Source of the DNA: JBBBNV01 sp037137075
GTDB taxonomy: Bacteria; Bacillota; Bacilli; Paenibacillales; NBRC-103111
DNA: 64,000 bases
Direction of reading: 5' to 3'
Assembly (NCBI RefSeq): GCF_037137075.1
Contig: NZ_JBBBNV010000022.1
Coordinates: forward strand, 22,745-86,744
Shown here: positions 55,637 through 63,275 of the stretch, piece after piece
How the letters are laid out: every line of letters starts with the position of its first letter
Numbering within the stretch: position 1 is the stretch's first letter
Translations under genes and position numbers: made by a program
Notes under the pieces: model-generated
What the model was told of the DNA's origin: nothing
Seen by the model: only the letters and a program-made list of their open reading frames with translations
The model's database searches: none

Positions 55637-56216
55637 GCGTGCTACCCCCTTCATTTCTTAGCTGCTTTAGCGTGCAGTAGATTAAAAAATGGCCTTCAAA
55701 TACCATTTCATCCCCGACATAGGAGAATACATCCACCTTCGCCTTTTCACGCTTCCCGGAAATGGAACGCACATAAGCCTTCGCTATGCATTTCTCGTGC
55801 AGCTGCACCTGCCGGATAAACCGGATTTCCGCCGAAGCCGTCAGCGCCACTTCACTGTCGATTACAGCCACCGCCAAGGAATTGGCCTGCGAGAAAATAT
55901 GATGTCCTCGTGCAATCCCCGTCCTGGAGAACACGTGTTCTTCCTTGATTTCAAATATAGATATACCGCTTTGATCCAATTGCAAATCGATCACGTCTCC
56001 GATGACCTCGTGGAGCTGCAGGGAACGCACCTTGTCGTACGTCCGCTCCGCCATCATCTTGATGCGCTCACGAAGCTCTGGAATGCCCAGTTCTAGTCTG
56101 TCCAAACGGATCGTTTGAATGCTGACTTTGAACTTGCGGGTCAACTCTTCGTCGGTGACAAACGGGTTTCGCTCAATTTCCTGGGCCAGCTGCTGGAGCC
56201 GTTCCCGTTTGGGCAT
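55620..56216 (-). CDS. fapR: FapR, malonyl-CoA-responsive repressor of lipid synthesis
   Basis: A FapR of about 198 residues: N-terminal helix-turn-helix (FVTDEELTRKFKVSIQTIRLDRLELGIPELRERI) and a C-terminal hot-dog fold that binds malonyl-CoA. The start is uncertain: ATG at 56216 fits the family length but lacks a good ribosome site; a GTG at 56255, just past the operator, would add 13 residues. A FapR box overlaps its own promoter. Confidence 0.93.
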   Translation of the reverse strand: MPKRERLQQLAQEIERNPFVTDEELTRKFKVSIQTIRLDRLELGIPELRERIKMMAERTYDKVRSLQLHEVIGDVIDLQLDQSGISIFEIKEEHVFSRTGIARGHHIFSQANSLAVAVIDSEVALTASAEIRFIRQVQLHEKCIAKAYVRSISGKREKAKVDVFSYVGDEMVFEGHFLIYCTLKQLRNEGGSTRADRD

Positions 56217-56256
56217 TCGTTCGATGAAAAGCACCACCCTGTCGTCTGAAATCACG

Positions 56257-56275
56257 ATTGTTACCAGGTATTAAG
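56257..56275 (-). promoter_or_regulatory. fapR: FapR operator
   Basis: Minus strand CTTAATACCTGGTAACAAT closely matches the known FapR box ATTAGTACCTGGTACTAAT. It covers the predicted transcription start of fapR, so it should repress the whole fapR-plsX-fab operon until malonyl-CoA rises. Confidence 0.88.
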
Positions 56276-56278
56276 AGT

Positions 56279-56307
56279 AGTATATAAAATTATGTACGTG
56301 TTGTGAA
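56279..56307 (-). promoter_or_regulatory. fapR: Sigma-A promoter of the fapR operon
   Basis: Minus strand TTCACA (56302-56307), 17-base spacer, TATACT (56279-56284). Predicted start near 56272, inside the FapR box. Confidence 0.8.
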
Positions 56308-56326
56308 GGGCAAACGGCTCCGCAGC

Positions 56327-56361
56327 CAAAAAAAAAAGCACTTCACCATAGATGAAGTACT
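56327..56361 (-). terminator. Terminator after rpmF
   Basis: Minus-strand stem AGTACTTCA / TGAAGTGCT with a seven-base loop followed by ten T. It separates yceD-rpmF from fapR. Confidence 0.88.
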
Positions 56362-56388
56362 GTGGCTGTGCTTTTTCTTCCCGGTCGA

Positions 56389-56562
56389 TTATTGTTTAAT
56401 AATCTCTCTGGATTTGTAGTGACCGCAAGTGCCGCAGACACGGTGCGACAATTTCGATTCACCACAATTTTCGCATTTAACCATGCCCGGAACAACAAGC
56501 TTGAAATGAGTGCGGCGCTTGTCGCGACGAGATTTCGATGTTTTTCGGAAAGGTACTGCCAT
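56389..56562 (-). CDS. rpmF: Ribosomal protein L32 (zinc-binding type)
   Basis: A 57-residue L32 starting AVPFRKTSKSRRDKRRTHFK, with two CxxC pairs (CENC, CGTC), so the zinc-containing form. The ATG at 56562 has a perfect GGAGGTGGG site. Confidence 0.96.
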   Translation of the reverse strand: MAVPFRKTSKSRRDKRRTHFKLVVPGMVKCENCGESKLSHRVCGTCGHYKSREIIKQ

Positions 56563-56595
56563 CTTTCCCACCTCCTTAACGAAGTAATCCTGTTC

Positions 56596-57102
56596 TTACG
56601 TTTCGTTTTTGAACAAATCGGCCAGCTTGGCAAACCGGGGATCAAGACGTTCCACCGGCGGCTGGTCCGGATACAGGTTCAAGTTTTGTCCGGACTGGCT
56701 CAGACCTTTACAGGCTTCGTCGCAAAGCGGCACATACGGCATGCCGAGCGTTACGGCTTGTTCCAAATAAGGGCTGAGGTCCACTTTTTCTTCCGTCGTG
56801 AAAAGAATTTCATCCTCATCCTCAGAAGCCTTGTCCTGCTGCTGCGTAAATGCTTCCTCAAACTCAAAAGCAAGCTCCTGACAAAATGGACATAAGCAGC
56901 GCGAGCAAGCAAATTCGGCTTTCAGCCTGATTGTCCCCGTTACATACACCACGTCGGCGGCAGGCTTAGCCTCCAGCCGAGCATGCAGCGAGATTAACGT
57001 GGACAGGCTGGAAGAATCGGATACCAGCGTGGCCGTTTGAAACGGACCGTCCAGCTGAACCGCCGCCTTCTTGGCGACGATATCACGAAGGTGAAGCTGC
57101 AT
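56596..57102 (-). CDS. YceD/DUF177 protein
   Basis: A 168-residue DUF177 protein with CSRCLCPFC and a C-terminal PLCDEACKGL...DPRFAKLADLF that are typical of the family. It always precedes rpmF and is linked to 23S rRNA maturation in other organisms and plants. The second ATG of an ATGATG pair (57102) is eight bases after GGGG; the first is at 57105. The promoter lies just upstream, leaving a leader of about 20 bases. Confidence 0.92.
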   Translation of the reverse strand: MQLHLRDIVAKKAAVQLDGPFQTATLVSDSSSLSTLISLHARLEAKPAADVVYVTGTIRLKAEFACSRCLCPFCQELAFEFEEAFTQQQDKASEDEDEILFTTEEKVDLSPYLEQAVTLGMPYVPLCDEACKGLSQSGQNLNLYPDQPPVERLDPRFAKLADLFKNET

Positions 57103-57129
57103 CATAATCACCCCAAACAAACAAAAATA

Positions 57130-57159
57130 ATTATATCGATTGTGATCGTCTTTTGTCAA
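57130..57159 (-). promoter_or_regulatory. Sigma-A promoter of yceD-rpmF
   Basis: Minus strand TTGACA (57154-57159), 18-base spacer, TATAAT (57130-57135): both boxes are perfect consensus. Confidence 0.85.
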
Positions 57160-57182
57160 CCACTTCCCTGCCATGATATGAT
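57153..57182 (+). promoter_or_regulatory. Sigma-A promoter of tmcAL
   Basis: Plus strand TTGTCA (57153-57158), 18-base spacer, TATGAT (57177-57182). Its -35 box shares five bases with the -35 box of the divergent yceD promoter. Confidence 0.75.
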
Positions 57183-57220
57183 GAATTTACATATTCCGAA
57201 AGGCAGGGAACCGAAACATT

Positions 57221-58516
57221 TTGAAAACCGTCGGCATTATTGTAGAGTACAATCCTCTTCATAACGGTCATGTGTATCATTTCCGTCAAAGCCGGATCGT
57301 ATCAGGAGCGGATGCCGTTGTCGCCGTGATGAGCGGCTGCTTCCTGCAGCGGGGCGAGCCCGCACTGGCCGGCAAGTGGGCCCGGGCCGAAATGGCTCTG
57401 CGCATGGGGGCCGATCTTGTCATTGAGCTGCCCGCCGTTTTCGCATGCCAGCCGGCTGAGTGGTTTGCTTATGGCGCTGTGTCCGCGCTCGATGCATCAG
57501 GAGTTGTGGACAGCCTCTGCTTTGGAACCGAAAGCGGTGACATCCGCCGGCTGAAGCTGCTCGCGGAACTTGCAGGCCGTGAGCCTGAAGAACTGACCCG
57601 GCTGGTCAAAGCGCGTTTGAAGGAGGGCGCAAGCTATCCGCACGCTTATGCCGCAGCGCTTGCCCATTATGCAGAGTCAGCGCTGCCGGGCCTCACGGAG
57701 CCGGAGCAATTAAAAATGCAGCTCGCCCAGCCCAACAATACGCTTGGCCTGCATTATTTGATAGCGCTTCAGCGGCTTGGCAGCTCGATTGTCCCTTTCA
57801 CCGTCGCCCGTCAAAAAGCAGGCTATTCCCAAGCCCACATCACGGACGATCACATTGCCAGCGCCACGGCCCTCCGGCGCATCCTGCTTGAAGAAGGCGG
57901 TAAGCTGGAAGCTATTCAGCAGTATGTCCCTCCTTCAACCTATCGAATCCTCCAGCGCGAGATCGCTGCCGGACAAGCGCCGATGCACTGGGAGCGTCTT
58001 GCCCCCCAGCTCATTGGCGCGCTGCTGAGCCGGACTCCGCAGCAATTGGCCGAGCTCTGCGAGGTAAACGAAGGCCTTGAGCATCGGCTGCAAAAGGCGA
58101 TTTCACTCATCGGCCGAACAGGCCAAAACGATGCTGGCTCTAGTGAAGCAGGCTATGTCGAGCAGCTGCTTGCCGTCCTGAAGACCAAACGCTACACGCG
58201 AACGAAGCTGCAGCGGATGCTGCTTCATATTTTACTCGGGCACACGAAGGAACAAATCAACCGGACTACTCTGGAGCAGGGAGTACCTTATTTGCGCATA
58301 CTCGGCTTCTCGGCCGCCGGACAGCAGCTCCTCAAGCGGATGCGCCGCACCGCCAAGGTGCCTGTTTTAAGCCGGGGGGCAGGATTTGATCATCCGGTGC
58401 TCCAATTGGACCTACGCGCAGCAGCCATGTATGAGCTTGGCTGCGGCCTGCCGCGGCCGCTGTACTCGGATTTGCAGCAGGCGCCGCTGCAAACAGAAAG
58501 GCTGCCGCCCCTGTAG
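57221..58516 (+). CDS. tmcAL: TmcAL (YlbM), tRNA-Met cytidine acetate ligase
   Basis: A 431-residue nucleotidyltransferase-like protein with the HIGH-type motif EYNPLHNGHVYHF and MSGCFLQRGEPA. In B. subtilis TmcAL makes N4-acetylcytidine at the wobble base of elongator tRNA-Met from acetate and ATP. The start is a TTG at 57221; the ribosome site AGGGA is somewhat far. It ends one base before the convergent ylbL gene. Confidence 0.93.
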   Translation: MKTVGIIVEYNPLHNGHVYHFRQSRIVSGADAVVAVMSGCFLQRGEPALAGKWARAEMALRMGADLVIELPAVFACQPAEWFAYGAVSALDASGVVDSLCFGTESGDIRRLKLLAELAGREPEELTRLVKARLKEGASYPHAYAAALAHYAESALPGLTEPEQLKMQLAQPNNTLGLHYLIALQRLGSSIVPFTVARQKAGYSQAHITDDHIASATALRRILLEEGGKLEAIQQYVPPSTYRILQREIAAGQAPMHWERLAPQLIGALLSRTPQQLAELCEVNEGLEHRLQKAISLIGRTGQNDAGSSEAGYVEQLLAVLKTKRYTRTKLQRMLLHILLGHTKEQINRTTLEQGVPYLRILGFSAAGQQLLKRMRRTAKVPVLSRGAGFDHPVLQLDLRAAAMYELGCGLPRPLYSDLQQAPLQTERLPPL

Positions 58517-58517
58517 C

Positions 58518-59624
58518 CTACGAGGCTTTGGGTGGCAGTGCATGCAAGTAATTCATCGCATCGTCAACGGTCGCCACAGGGATGATTTTCATTGTCGTCC
58601 CGAGGCCCTTGGCTTCAGCCGCCGCATCGGTTGCATTCGCCGTCGGCGCAATGGGACCGCACGCTGCGGGGGGCTGCGGCATATCCGCCGGCACAAAAAA
58701 GATGTCGGCTTTTTCCTTATGGGCCGCCACAATTTTATGCTGGACTCCGCCAATCGGACAAACAGCTCCCTCCGGCGTTATGGACCCGGTACCCGCGATG
58801 CGATAACCCTTGGCAATGTCGTCAGCCTCAAGCCGGTTAATAATCTCCAGCGTAAACATCAGCCCCGCGGAGGGTCCGCCGATTTCTCCCGCCTTGATAG
58901 TAACCTGCTTGCTCTCATCCTCCGCCTTCACCTTAAGCACATCCGCCGGCCGAACCCCGATGCCTGCGCGCGGCGCCGCATCCGTCCCCGAGCTGTCCGA
59001 GGCCAAAGTGCCGAGCGTCAGCTCCACTTTTCCTGCCACACCCTTGCGCTGGTAGCTCAGCTCTACCGTATCCCCGGCCTTCTTTGCACCCAGCACCTCA
59101 TAGAGATCCTTGCTGGTATGAATGTCCTTGTCATCCACCTTAACGATATAGTCTCCGCCCTTCAATACGGCCTCTGACGGCATTCCCTTCACCGTTTCCA
59201 GCACCATCACGCCGTCCTGATCAATAACGAACGGTATACCGGCATAGGTGTAAGCCGCCTGCAAGGCGTTGCTTTGCGAGCCGAGCATGACGTATTCCTG
59301 CGTCTGGGAATATTCTTCCTCACTTTTGCCCCGCAGCACGTCCTGCTTCCGCCGGATCTCCGCATGAGGGTCCGCGAGTGCAATGATCATGCTGAGCAAA
59401 TTGGACCGGGTCAGCATACTGACCGTCGTCAGCATGAATACGCCCTGATCTTCCGGCGTCTCCACAGGCAAGCTGATCATGGGACGGATGTTCTCCGCCG
59501 TTCCGGGCTTATAAATATAGAAGGGCAAATTGACAAACAGCAGCAAATACATGACTGCCAATGTGCCTGCAAACGAAGCAAAAAAACGCATCGCCGTGCG
59601 CTGAGGCCGCTTCGTAATGCTCAT
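58518..59624 (-). CDS. ylbL: YlbL/SepM-type PDZ-Lon membrane protease
   Basis: A 368-residue protein: N-terminal membrane helix (about 12-36), PDZ domain (about 115-205) and Lon-like protease domain with the Ser-Lys pair S252 (GGPSAGLM) and K297 (QHKIVAAHK). Its active site faces outside. Relatives process the ComS-type pheromone in streptococci (SepM) and degrade cell-division inhibitor YneA in B. subtilis. The ATG at 59624 is nine bases after AAGGAG. Confidence 0.92.
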   Translation of the reverse strand: MSITKRPQRTAMRFFASFAGTLAVMYLLLFVNLPFYIYKPGTAENIRPMISLPVETPEDQGVFMLTTVSMLTRSNLLSMIIALADPHAEIRRKQDVLRGKSEEEYSQTQEYVMLGSQSNALQAAYTYAGIPFVIDQDGVMVLETVKGMPSEAVLKGGDYIVKVDDKDIHTSKDLYEVLGAKKAGDTVELSYQRKGVAGKVELTLGTLASDSSGTDAAPRAGIGVRPADVLKVKAEDESKQVTIKAGEIGGPSAGLMFTLEIINRLEADDIAKGYRIAGTGSITPEGAVCPIGGVQHKIVAAHKEKADIFFVPADMPQPPAACGPIAPTANATDAAAEAKGLGTTMKIIPVATVDDAMNYLHALPPKAS

Positions 59625-59671
59625 CCTTAACTTCTCCTTTCCTCCTTGCATTTGCGGTTTGATCCAGCTTG

Positions 59672-59700
59672 GTCTATTTGCGCCAGACTGCGCGTACACT
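59672..59700 (+). promoter_or_regulatory. ylbJ: Possible sigma-E-type promoter of ylbJ
   Basis: GTCTATTT (59672-59679), 13-base spacer, CGTACACT (59693-59700) differ by one base each from the mother-cell sigma-E boxes (GHATANTT and CATACANT). ylbJ of B. subtilis is a sigma-E gene, which supports the call. The leader would be very short. Confidence 0.45.
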
Positions 59701-59719
59701 TGTACCGGAGGTGAATGGA

Positions 59720-60985
59720 ATGGACCGCGTTAGAAAAAAATCCTCCCTGTATACCGCGGCCGCCATGTGGCCGGCGTTTGCCGCTATCATCCTGGCCGTC
59801 TGTATCGTGCTGATGCCGGACCAGGCCTTTCAAGCCTCATTGGCCGGACTCACGATCTGGTGGCAGTTCGTCTTCCCCTCGCTGCTGCCGTTTTTTATGC
59901 TGTCCGAAATGCTGTATGCCTACGGAGTTGTACACGGCGCGGGCTCTTTGTTGGACCCGTTGATGCGAAGGGTGTTCCGCCTACCGGGCAGCGCGGGACT
60001 CGCGCTTTCCGCTTCCCTGGCCGGCGGCTTTCCGGCAGCGGCGGATTTGGCCGCCAAGCTGCACCGGGACGGAGCCATTGGAAGCAATGAAGCCGGGCGG
60101 ATGGCTTCCCTTTTTCACCTGAGCAGCCCGCTGACCATTGTGATCGTGATCGGTGCCGGATTTTTCTCGCGTCCGGAAATCGGAGGGGCCCTTGCGATCG
60201 TCCATTATGCCTCCGGCTTGCTTGCCGCCCTGCTGCTTGCGCATATCCCATTTCGCACGCGTTCGGCCGGCCAGTCATCGAAAGATCAATCGCTCCAAGC
60301 ACAAAGCGGAAGCCCCTCCACTTGGAGTAAAAGCGTATCCGCCTGCCGCAGCGCAGCACAAAAGGACGGGCGCAGCTTTGGCCGTTTGCTCGGAGATACG
60401 GTCACTGTATCCGTGCAGAAGCTGCTTGCTCTGGGAGCATGCATGATTATGTTCTCGGTCATTGCCCATGTATTCGGCAAGCTAGGCGGGACCGCGATCC
60501 TATATCCGCTCGGAAAAGTGATCGGCTGGCCCTCCGGCGCAGAATACGGCGGCATTTCCGGCTTGTTTGAAGCCCATCTGGGCGCTTTTTCCTTCAGCCG
60601 CTTGACCGTTCCGGATTCCTTCATTCTGCCTCTTGCCTCAGCCTGCCTGGCCTGGGGCGGCTTCTCCGGCCACCTGCAAGCGCTGGGCCTGCTGCACAGC
60701 GCCCGGATAAGCTATCTTTGCTTCGCCGGTGTACGTCTGCTTCATGCCGGTCTCGCTTATGCGCTGTATGCAGCATGGGGGCCCGGACTGCAACAATGGC
60801 TGAGTCAGCTTCAGCCCGTTTTTGTTCCGGCCGAAAGCGCAGCCGCTCAAGAACGAGCAGTATCCTGGCTCTCTTTATGGCCAAGCTGGCCTCTTGTCCC
60901 GCTGCTGTTCTGCTGCAGCATCTGTCTGCTGCTGAGCTTCAGCTTCATCGTGTTCCGCTACCTGCGGCCGCCGCATAAGCAATAG
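59720..60985 (+). CDS. ylbJ: YlbJ, sporulation integral membrane protein
   Basis: A 421-residue membrane protein with about eight hydrophobic segments and two Gate-type (nucleoside-recognition) domains: LTIWWQFVFPSLLPFFMLSEML, SLAGGFPAAADLAAKL, GLFEAHLGAFSFS. In B. subtilis YlbJ is made in the mother cell and is needed for spore cortex formation. The ATG at 59720 has GGAGGTG; 17 upstream codons are open. Residues 190-235 form a Ser/Gln-rich variable loop. Confidence 0.92.
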   Translation: MDRVRKKSSLYTAAAMWPAFAAIILAVCIVLMPDQAFQASLAGLTIWWQFVFPSLLPFFMLSEMLYAYGVVHGAGSLLDPLMRRVFRLPGSAGLALSASLAGGFPAAADLAAKLHRDGAIGSNEAGRMASLFHLSSPLTIVIVIGAGFFSRPEIGGALAIVHYASGLLAALLLAHIPFRTRSAGQSSKDQSLQAQSGSPSTWSKSVSACRSAAQKDGRSFGRLLGDTVTVSVQKLLALGACMIMFSVIAHVFGKLGGTAILYPLGKVIGWPSGAEYGGISGLFEAHLGAFSFSRLTVPDSFILPLASACLAWGGFSGHLQALGLLHSARISYLCFAGVRLLHAGLAYALYAAWGPGLQQWLSQLQPVFVPAESAAAQERAVSWLSLWPSWPLVPLLFCCSICLLLSFSFIVFRYLRPPHKQ

Positions 60986-61010
60986 GCTGGTCGCGCCTTG
61001 CGCCGGCGAA

Positions 61011-61520
61011 TTATTTTCGAATGGAATCGAATTTATGCCGCAGCGCCTTCTCCACCGCTTCCGGGACCAAATCCCCAACCGGTCCGTTGAACTGCGCAAT
61101 TTGCTTCACAATGCTGGAGCTGAGATAAGAATAGGTCGTGCTCGACATCATGAAGAACGTTTCAATGTCACTGCTCAGCTTGCGGTTTAATGAAGCCATC
61201 TGCAGCTCATATTCGAAATCGGATACTGCCCGGAGCCCTTTAACAATGACATGCGCTTGTTTTTGCTTCATATAGTTGATCAGGAGATCGTCGAAGCTGT
61301 CTACCTCTACATTGGGATAGTCCCGCGTAACTTCTATTAGAAGCTCCTTGCGCTCCTCTATAGTGAACAGCGGGCTTTTGCTGGCATTGCGAAGCACCGC
61401 TACAATTACCTTATCGAATGTGGCGGCGGCTCGCTGAATAATATCCAAATGGCCGTAGGTCACCGGGTCGAAGCTCCCTGGACAGACGGCAACCATTTCC
61501 TGATGTGTCCGATGTATCAC
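61011..61520 (-). CDS. coaD: CoaD, phosphopantetheine adenylyltransferase
   Basis: A 169-residue enzyme with CPGSFDPVTYGHLDII (the T/HxGH motif), VIVKGLRAVSDFEYELQ and YLSSSIVKQIAQFNG. It makes dephospho-CoA. The GTG at 61520 overlaps the rsmD stop (GTGA) and is eight bases after GGGGG; an ATG eight codons later has no spacing for a site. Confidence 0.95.
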   Translation of the reverse strand: MIHRTHQEMVAVCPGSFDPVTYGHLDIIQRAAATFDKVIVAVLRNASKSPLFTIEERKELLIEVTRDYPNVEVDSFDDLLINYMKQKQAHVIVKGLRAVSDFEYELQMASLNRKLSSDIETFFMMSSTTYSYLSSSIVKQIAQFNGPVGDLVPEAVEKALRHKFDSIRK

Positions 61521-62077
61521 TCCTGATTCCCCCATTCATAAATCCAGATTGCAATTTCACCATACTCGGCCCGTTTGCGGCAAACCAGACCGCCGATTTG
61601 AGATTCCAGTTCCGTCTCCGCAGCTTGTTCGACAACGAGGACCGCCCGTTCCGATAAAAGCTGCTGCTCCTGCAGCGCGGTCAGAAGCTCTCCCACAATC
61701 GTCATCCGGTAAGGCGGATCGAGGAATACCAAATCAAACTGCGCGCCGCGCCGGGCTAAGATCTTCAGCGCCCGGCCCGCTTCGTTGCGGTACACCTCTG
61801 CACGGCTCTCCACACGGCTGGCTTTCAAGTTAGCGCGGATCACCTCCACGCTTTTGGCTTCGATATCAATAAACACCGCCTTATCGATGCCCCGGCTCAG
61901 TGCTTCAATCCCCAATCCCCCGGTGCCGGCAAACAAATCAAGCGCCTGTCCCCCGTCGAAGTACGGGCCAATCATACTAAAAACCGCTTCCTTCACCTTG
62001 TCGGTCGTCGGCCTTGTGGACATGCCCGGTACGGCCTTGAGCGGTGTTCCTTTTGCTGTGCCTGCAATTACTCGCAA
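61517..62077 (-). CDS. rsmD: RsmD, 16S rRNA (guanine-966-N2)-methyltransferase
   Basis: A 186-residue SAM-dependent methyltransferase with RVIAGTAKGTPL at the start, SAM motif LDLFAGTGGLGIEALSRG and catalytic LDPPY. The start is a TTG at 62077, seven bases after AAGGGAG; the longer open frame upstream is not homologous. It pairs with coaD as in B. subtilis (ylbH-coaD). Confidence 0.95.
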   Translation of the reverse strand: MRVIAGTAKGTPLKAVPGMSTRPTTDKVKEAVFSMIGPYFDGGQALDLFAGTGGLGIEALSRGIDKAVFIDIEAKSVEVIRANLKASRVESRAEVYRNEAGRALKILARRGAQFDLVFLDPPYRMTIVGELLTALQEQQLLSERAVLVVEQAAETELESQIGGLVCRKRAEYGEIAIWIYEWGNQE

Positions 62078-62130
62078 TGACGTTCTCCCTTTCTCCTCAC
62101 CGCCGCATAAAGCGGCGTTAACTCGCGTTA

Positions 62131-62158
62131 ATGGTACCACAATTGACGGGAAAAGCAA
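62131..62158 (-). promoter_or_regulatory. rsmD: Probable promoter of rsmD-coaD
   Basis: Minus strand TTGCTT (62153-62158), 16-base spacer, TACCAT (62131-62136). The leader then has a small hairpin GCCGC-TTTAT-GCGGC just before the ribosome site. Confidence 0.5.
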
Positions 62159-62430
62159 AAATATTTTACCGCTGATGTATATTTCTCCCGGCATTCGGCC
62201 ATCATGGTATTATCGACATCAGTGATGTCGTAGACAACCGCGGAGAAGACTTACGTTTCCCCATAAGCTCTTCATCCGGTTTCTCCTCTCCCATGAAGGG
62301 GTCCCGAAAGGGGCCCCGATATTTTTGTGTAGAAAAATAAACTCCCCTTATTTCGGGTTTACCGATATCTTCCCCTTTCGGAGACAATCAAAGCTTGGCT
62401 GCGCCTATTAGCATGAAACCAGTGCAAACG
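62159..62430. other. Unassigned stretch upstream of rsmD
   Basis: A 61-codon frame on the minus strand (62202-62387, TTG start, no ribosome site; contains GPFRDPFMGEEKPDEELMGK) looks protein-like but weakly supported. It also holds a perfect 17-base palindrome CGACATCA-G-TGATGTCG (62214-62230) and a GC-rich inverted repeat GGGGTCCCGAAAGGGGCCCC (62299-62318). I cannot assign a function. Confidence 0.3.
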
Positions 62431-62471
62431 TATAAAAATAAAAAAGCGCCATACCCGTTAAGGTACGGCGC
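62431..62471 (-). terminator. Terminator after the minus-strand secreted-protein gene
   Basis: Minus-strand stem GCGCCGTACC / GGGTATGGCGC with a short loop, followed by TTTTTTATTTTT. Confidence 0.88.
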
Positions 62472-62490
62472 GCTTCAACGTGAAGAGCGG

Positions 62491-62898
62491 CTATTCAAGA
62501 ACTTCGATCGTGGCGCTTCCATTGCAAACGGAGAAGTACCCGTCGCAATACAGGTCGAGGTTGAAGCCGCCGGAGGTCGTCTCAAATTCAGCCTCATACT
62601 CGTCACTCCAATTCCATTGGGTGCCTTCCCATAATCTCTGGTTCGGGAAGAGCTGACCCTGCCTCAGCAAGTCACCGTTATAATTGTAAAGATAATAAGT
62701 AATGGAGTCCGGGTGCCCGAAAGGATACTCCCCTTCATTGACGACATGAAGTTTAATACGAGTAGCATCGATGTACGTGTTGTCGTAATAGTTGTACGAG
62801 TTCACCTGCAGCACTTCCGTTTGGGCAAAAGCCGGCGATACGACTGAGGTTAGCGATATCATGGTGGCCATTACAATGGTGGAAACTTTCTTTTTCAT
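62491..62898 (-). CDS. Small secreted protein, unknown family (member 1 of a pair)
   Basis: A 135-residue protein with a clear signal peptide (MKKK, hydrophobic core, likely cut after AFA at 25). The mature part is about 110 residues, rich in Tyr, Asn, Asp and Glu, and looks beta-rich. Near the end is LYCDGYFSVCNGSATIE with its only cysteines, C118 and C125, which may form a disulfide. The same ending occurs in the divergent gene at 63352. The ATG at 62898 has AAAGGG nine bases upstream. I recognise no domain or function. Confidence 0.82.
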   Translation of the reverse strand: MKKKVSTIVMATMISLTSVVSPAFAQTEVLQVNSYNYYDNTYIDATRIKLHVVNEGEYPFGHPDSITYYLYNYNGDLLRQGQLFPNQRLWEGTQWNWSDEYEAEFETTSGGFNLDLYCDGYFSVCNGSATIEVLE

Positions 62899-62940
62899 AA
62901 ATAACATCCCTTTCTATGGTTGGATTGGCACTGCACACTA

Positions 62941-62946
62941 ATTATA
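62941..62946 (-). promoter_or_regulatory. Possible -10 box of the minus-strand secreted-protein gene
   Basis: A perfect TATAAT 43 bases upstream of the start on the minus strand; no good -35 is visible at 16-18 bases, so an activator may be needed (inference). Confidence 0.4.
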
Positions 62947-63007
62947 TGAAATCCACAAATATCCATCATCGGACCAAAATACCATTCACTAAGAGTAATA
63001 GCACCTC

Positions 63008-63019
63008 TTATTCGACAAA
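63008..63019 (-). promoter_or_regulatory. Spo0A-box candidate (full extended consensus)
   Basis: Minus strand TTTGTCGAATAA matches all 12 positions of the extended Spo0A box TTTGTCGAAWAA. It lies between the divergent promoters of the two secreted-protein genes. Confidence 0.6.
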
Positions 63020-63059
63020 ATCATCTATTTTTTTGTTATTATTTAAGTTTTTTGTCTGA

Positions 63060-63088
63060 TTGTTCCTTATTCATTAAGCTTGTACAAT
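63060..63088 (+). promoter_or_regulatory. Sigma-A promoter of the plus-strand secreted-protein gene
   Basis: TTGTTC (63060-63065), 17-base spacer, TACAAT (63083-63088). Predicted start near 63095, leaving about 257 bases of leader before the ATG at 63352. Confidence 0.6.
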
Positions 63089-63118
63089 AAGCATTAACTA
63101 TCAATCAGTCATTTGATT

Positions 63119-63132
63119 TGAGAGCGCTTACC
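63119..63132 (+). promoter_or_regulatory. cre-like site (CcpA) downstream of the promoter
   Basis: TGAGAGCGCTTACC has the central AGCGCT and differs from the cre consensus TGWAANCGNTNWCA at two positions. Placed just after the predicted start it could act as a roadblock. Weak evidence. Confidence 0.35.
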
Positions 63133-63137
63133 AAAAA

Positions 63138-63275
63138 ATGAAATGGGGGATGACTTCACAGACAATTGTGAAACAGATACCGGCGGCTTCCATCTCAGAA
63201 TCGATTGCAGCCGGATGGCTTGCGACGGGAAAGCAACCAATGAAGTTACGGATTACTCCCGCTGGCTTTTCGTAA
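63138..63275 (+). CDS. Possible 45-codon leader ORF
   Basis: An open frame of 45 codons (MKWGMTSQTIVKQIPAASIS...) begins 43 bases past the predicted start and stays within the leader of the secreted-protein gene. No proper ribosome site: a GGGGG directly abuts its second ATG. A frame this long is common by chance, so coding is doubtful. Confidence 0.2.
   Translation: MKWGMTSQTIVKQIPAASISESIAAGWLATGKQPMKLRITPAGFS

Noticed and set aside
63180..63260. Stretch resembling a c-di-GMP riboswitch in places (GCGACGGGAAAGC)
   Set aside because: The conserved GGACGCAAAGCC core and the tetraloop/receptor elements are not there; similarity is limited to a few bases.
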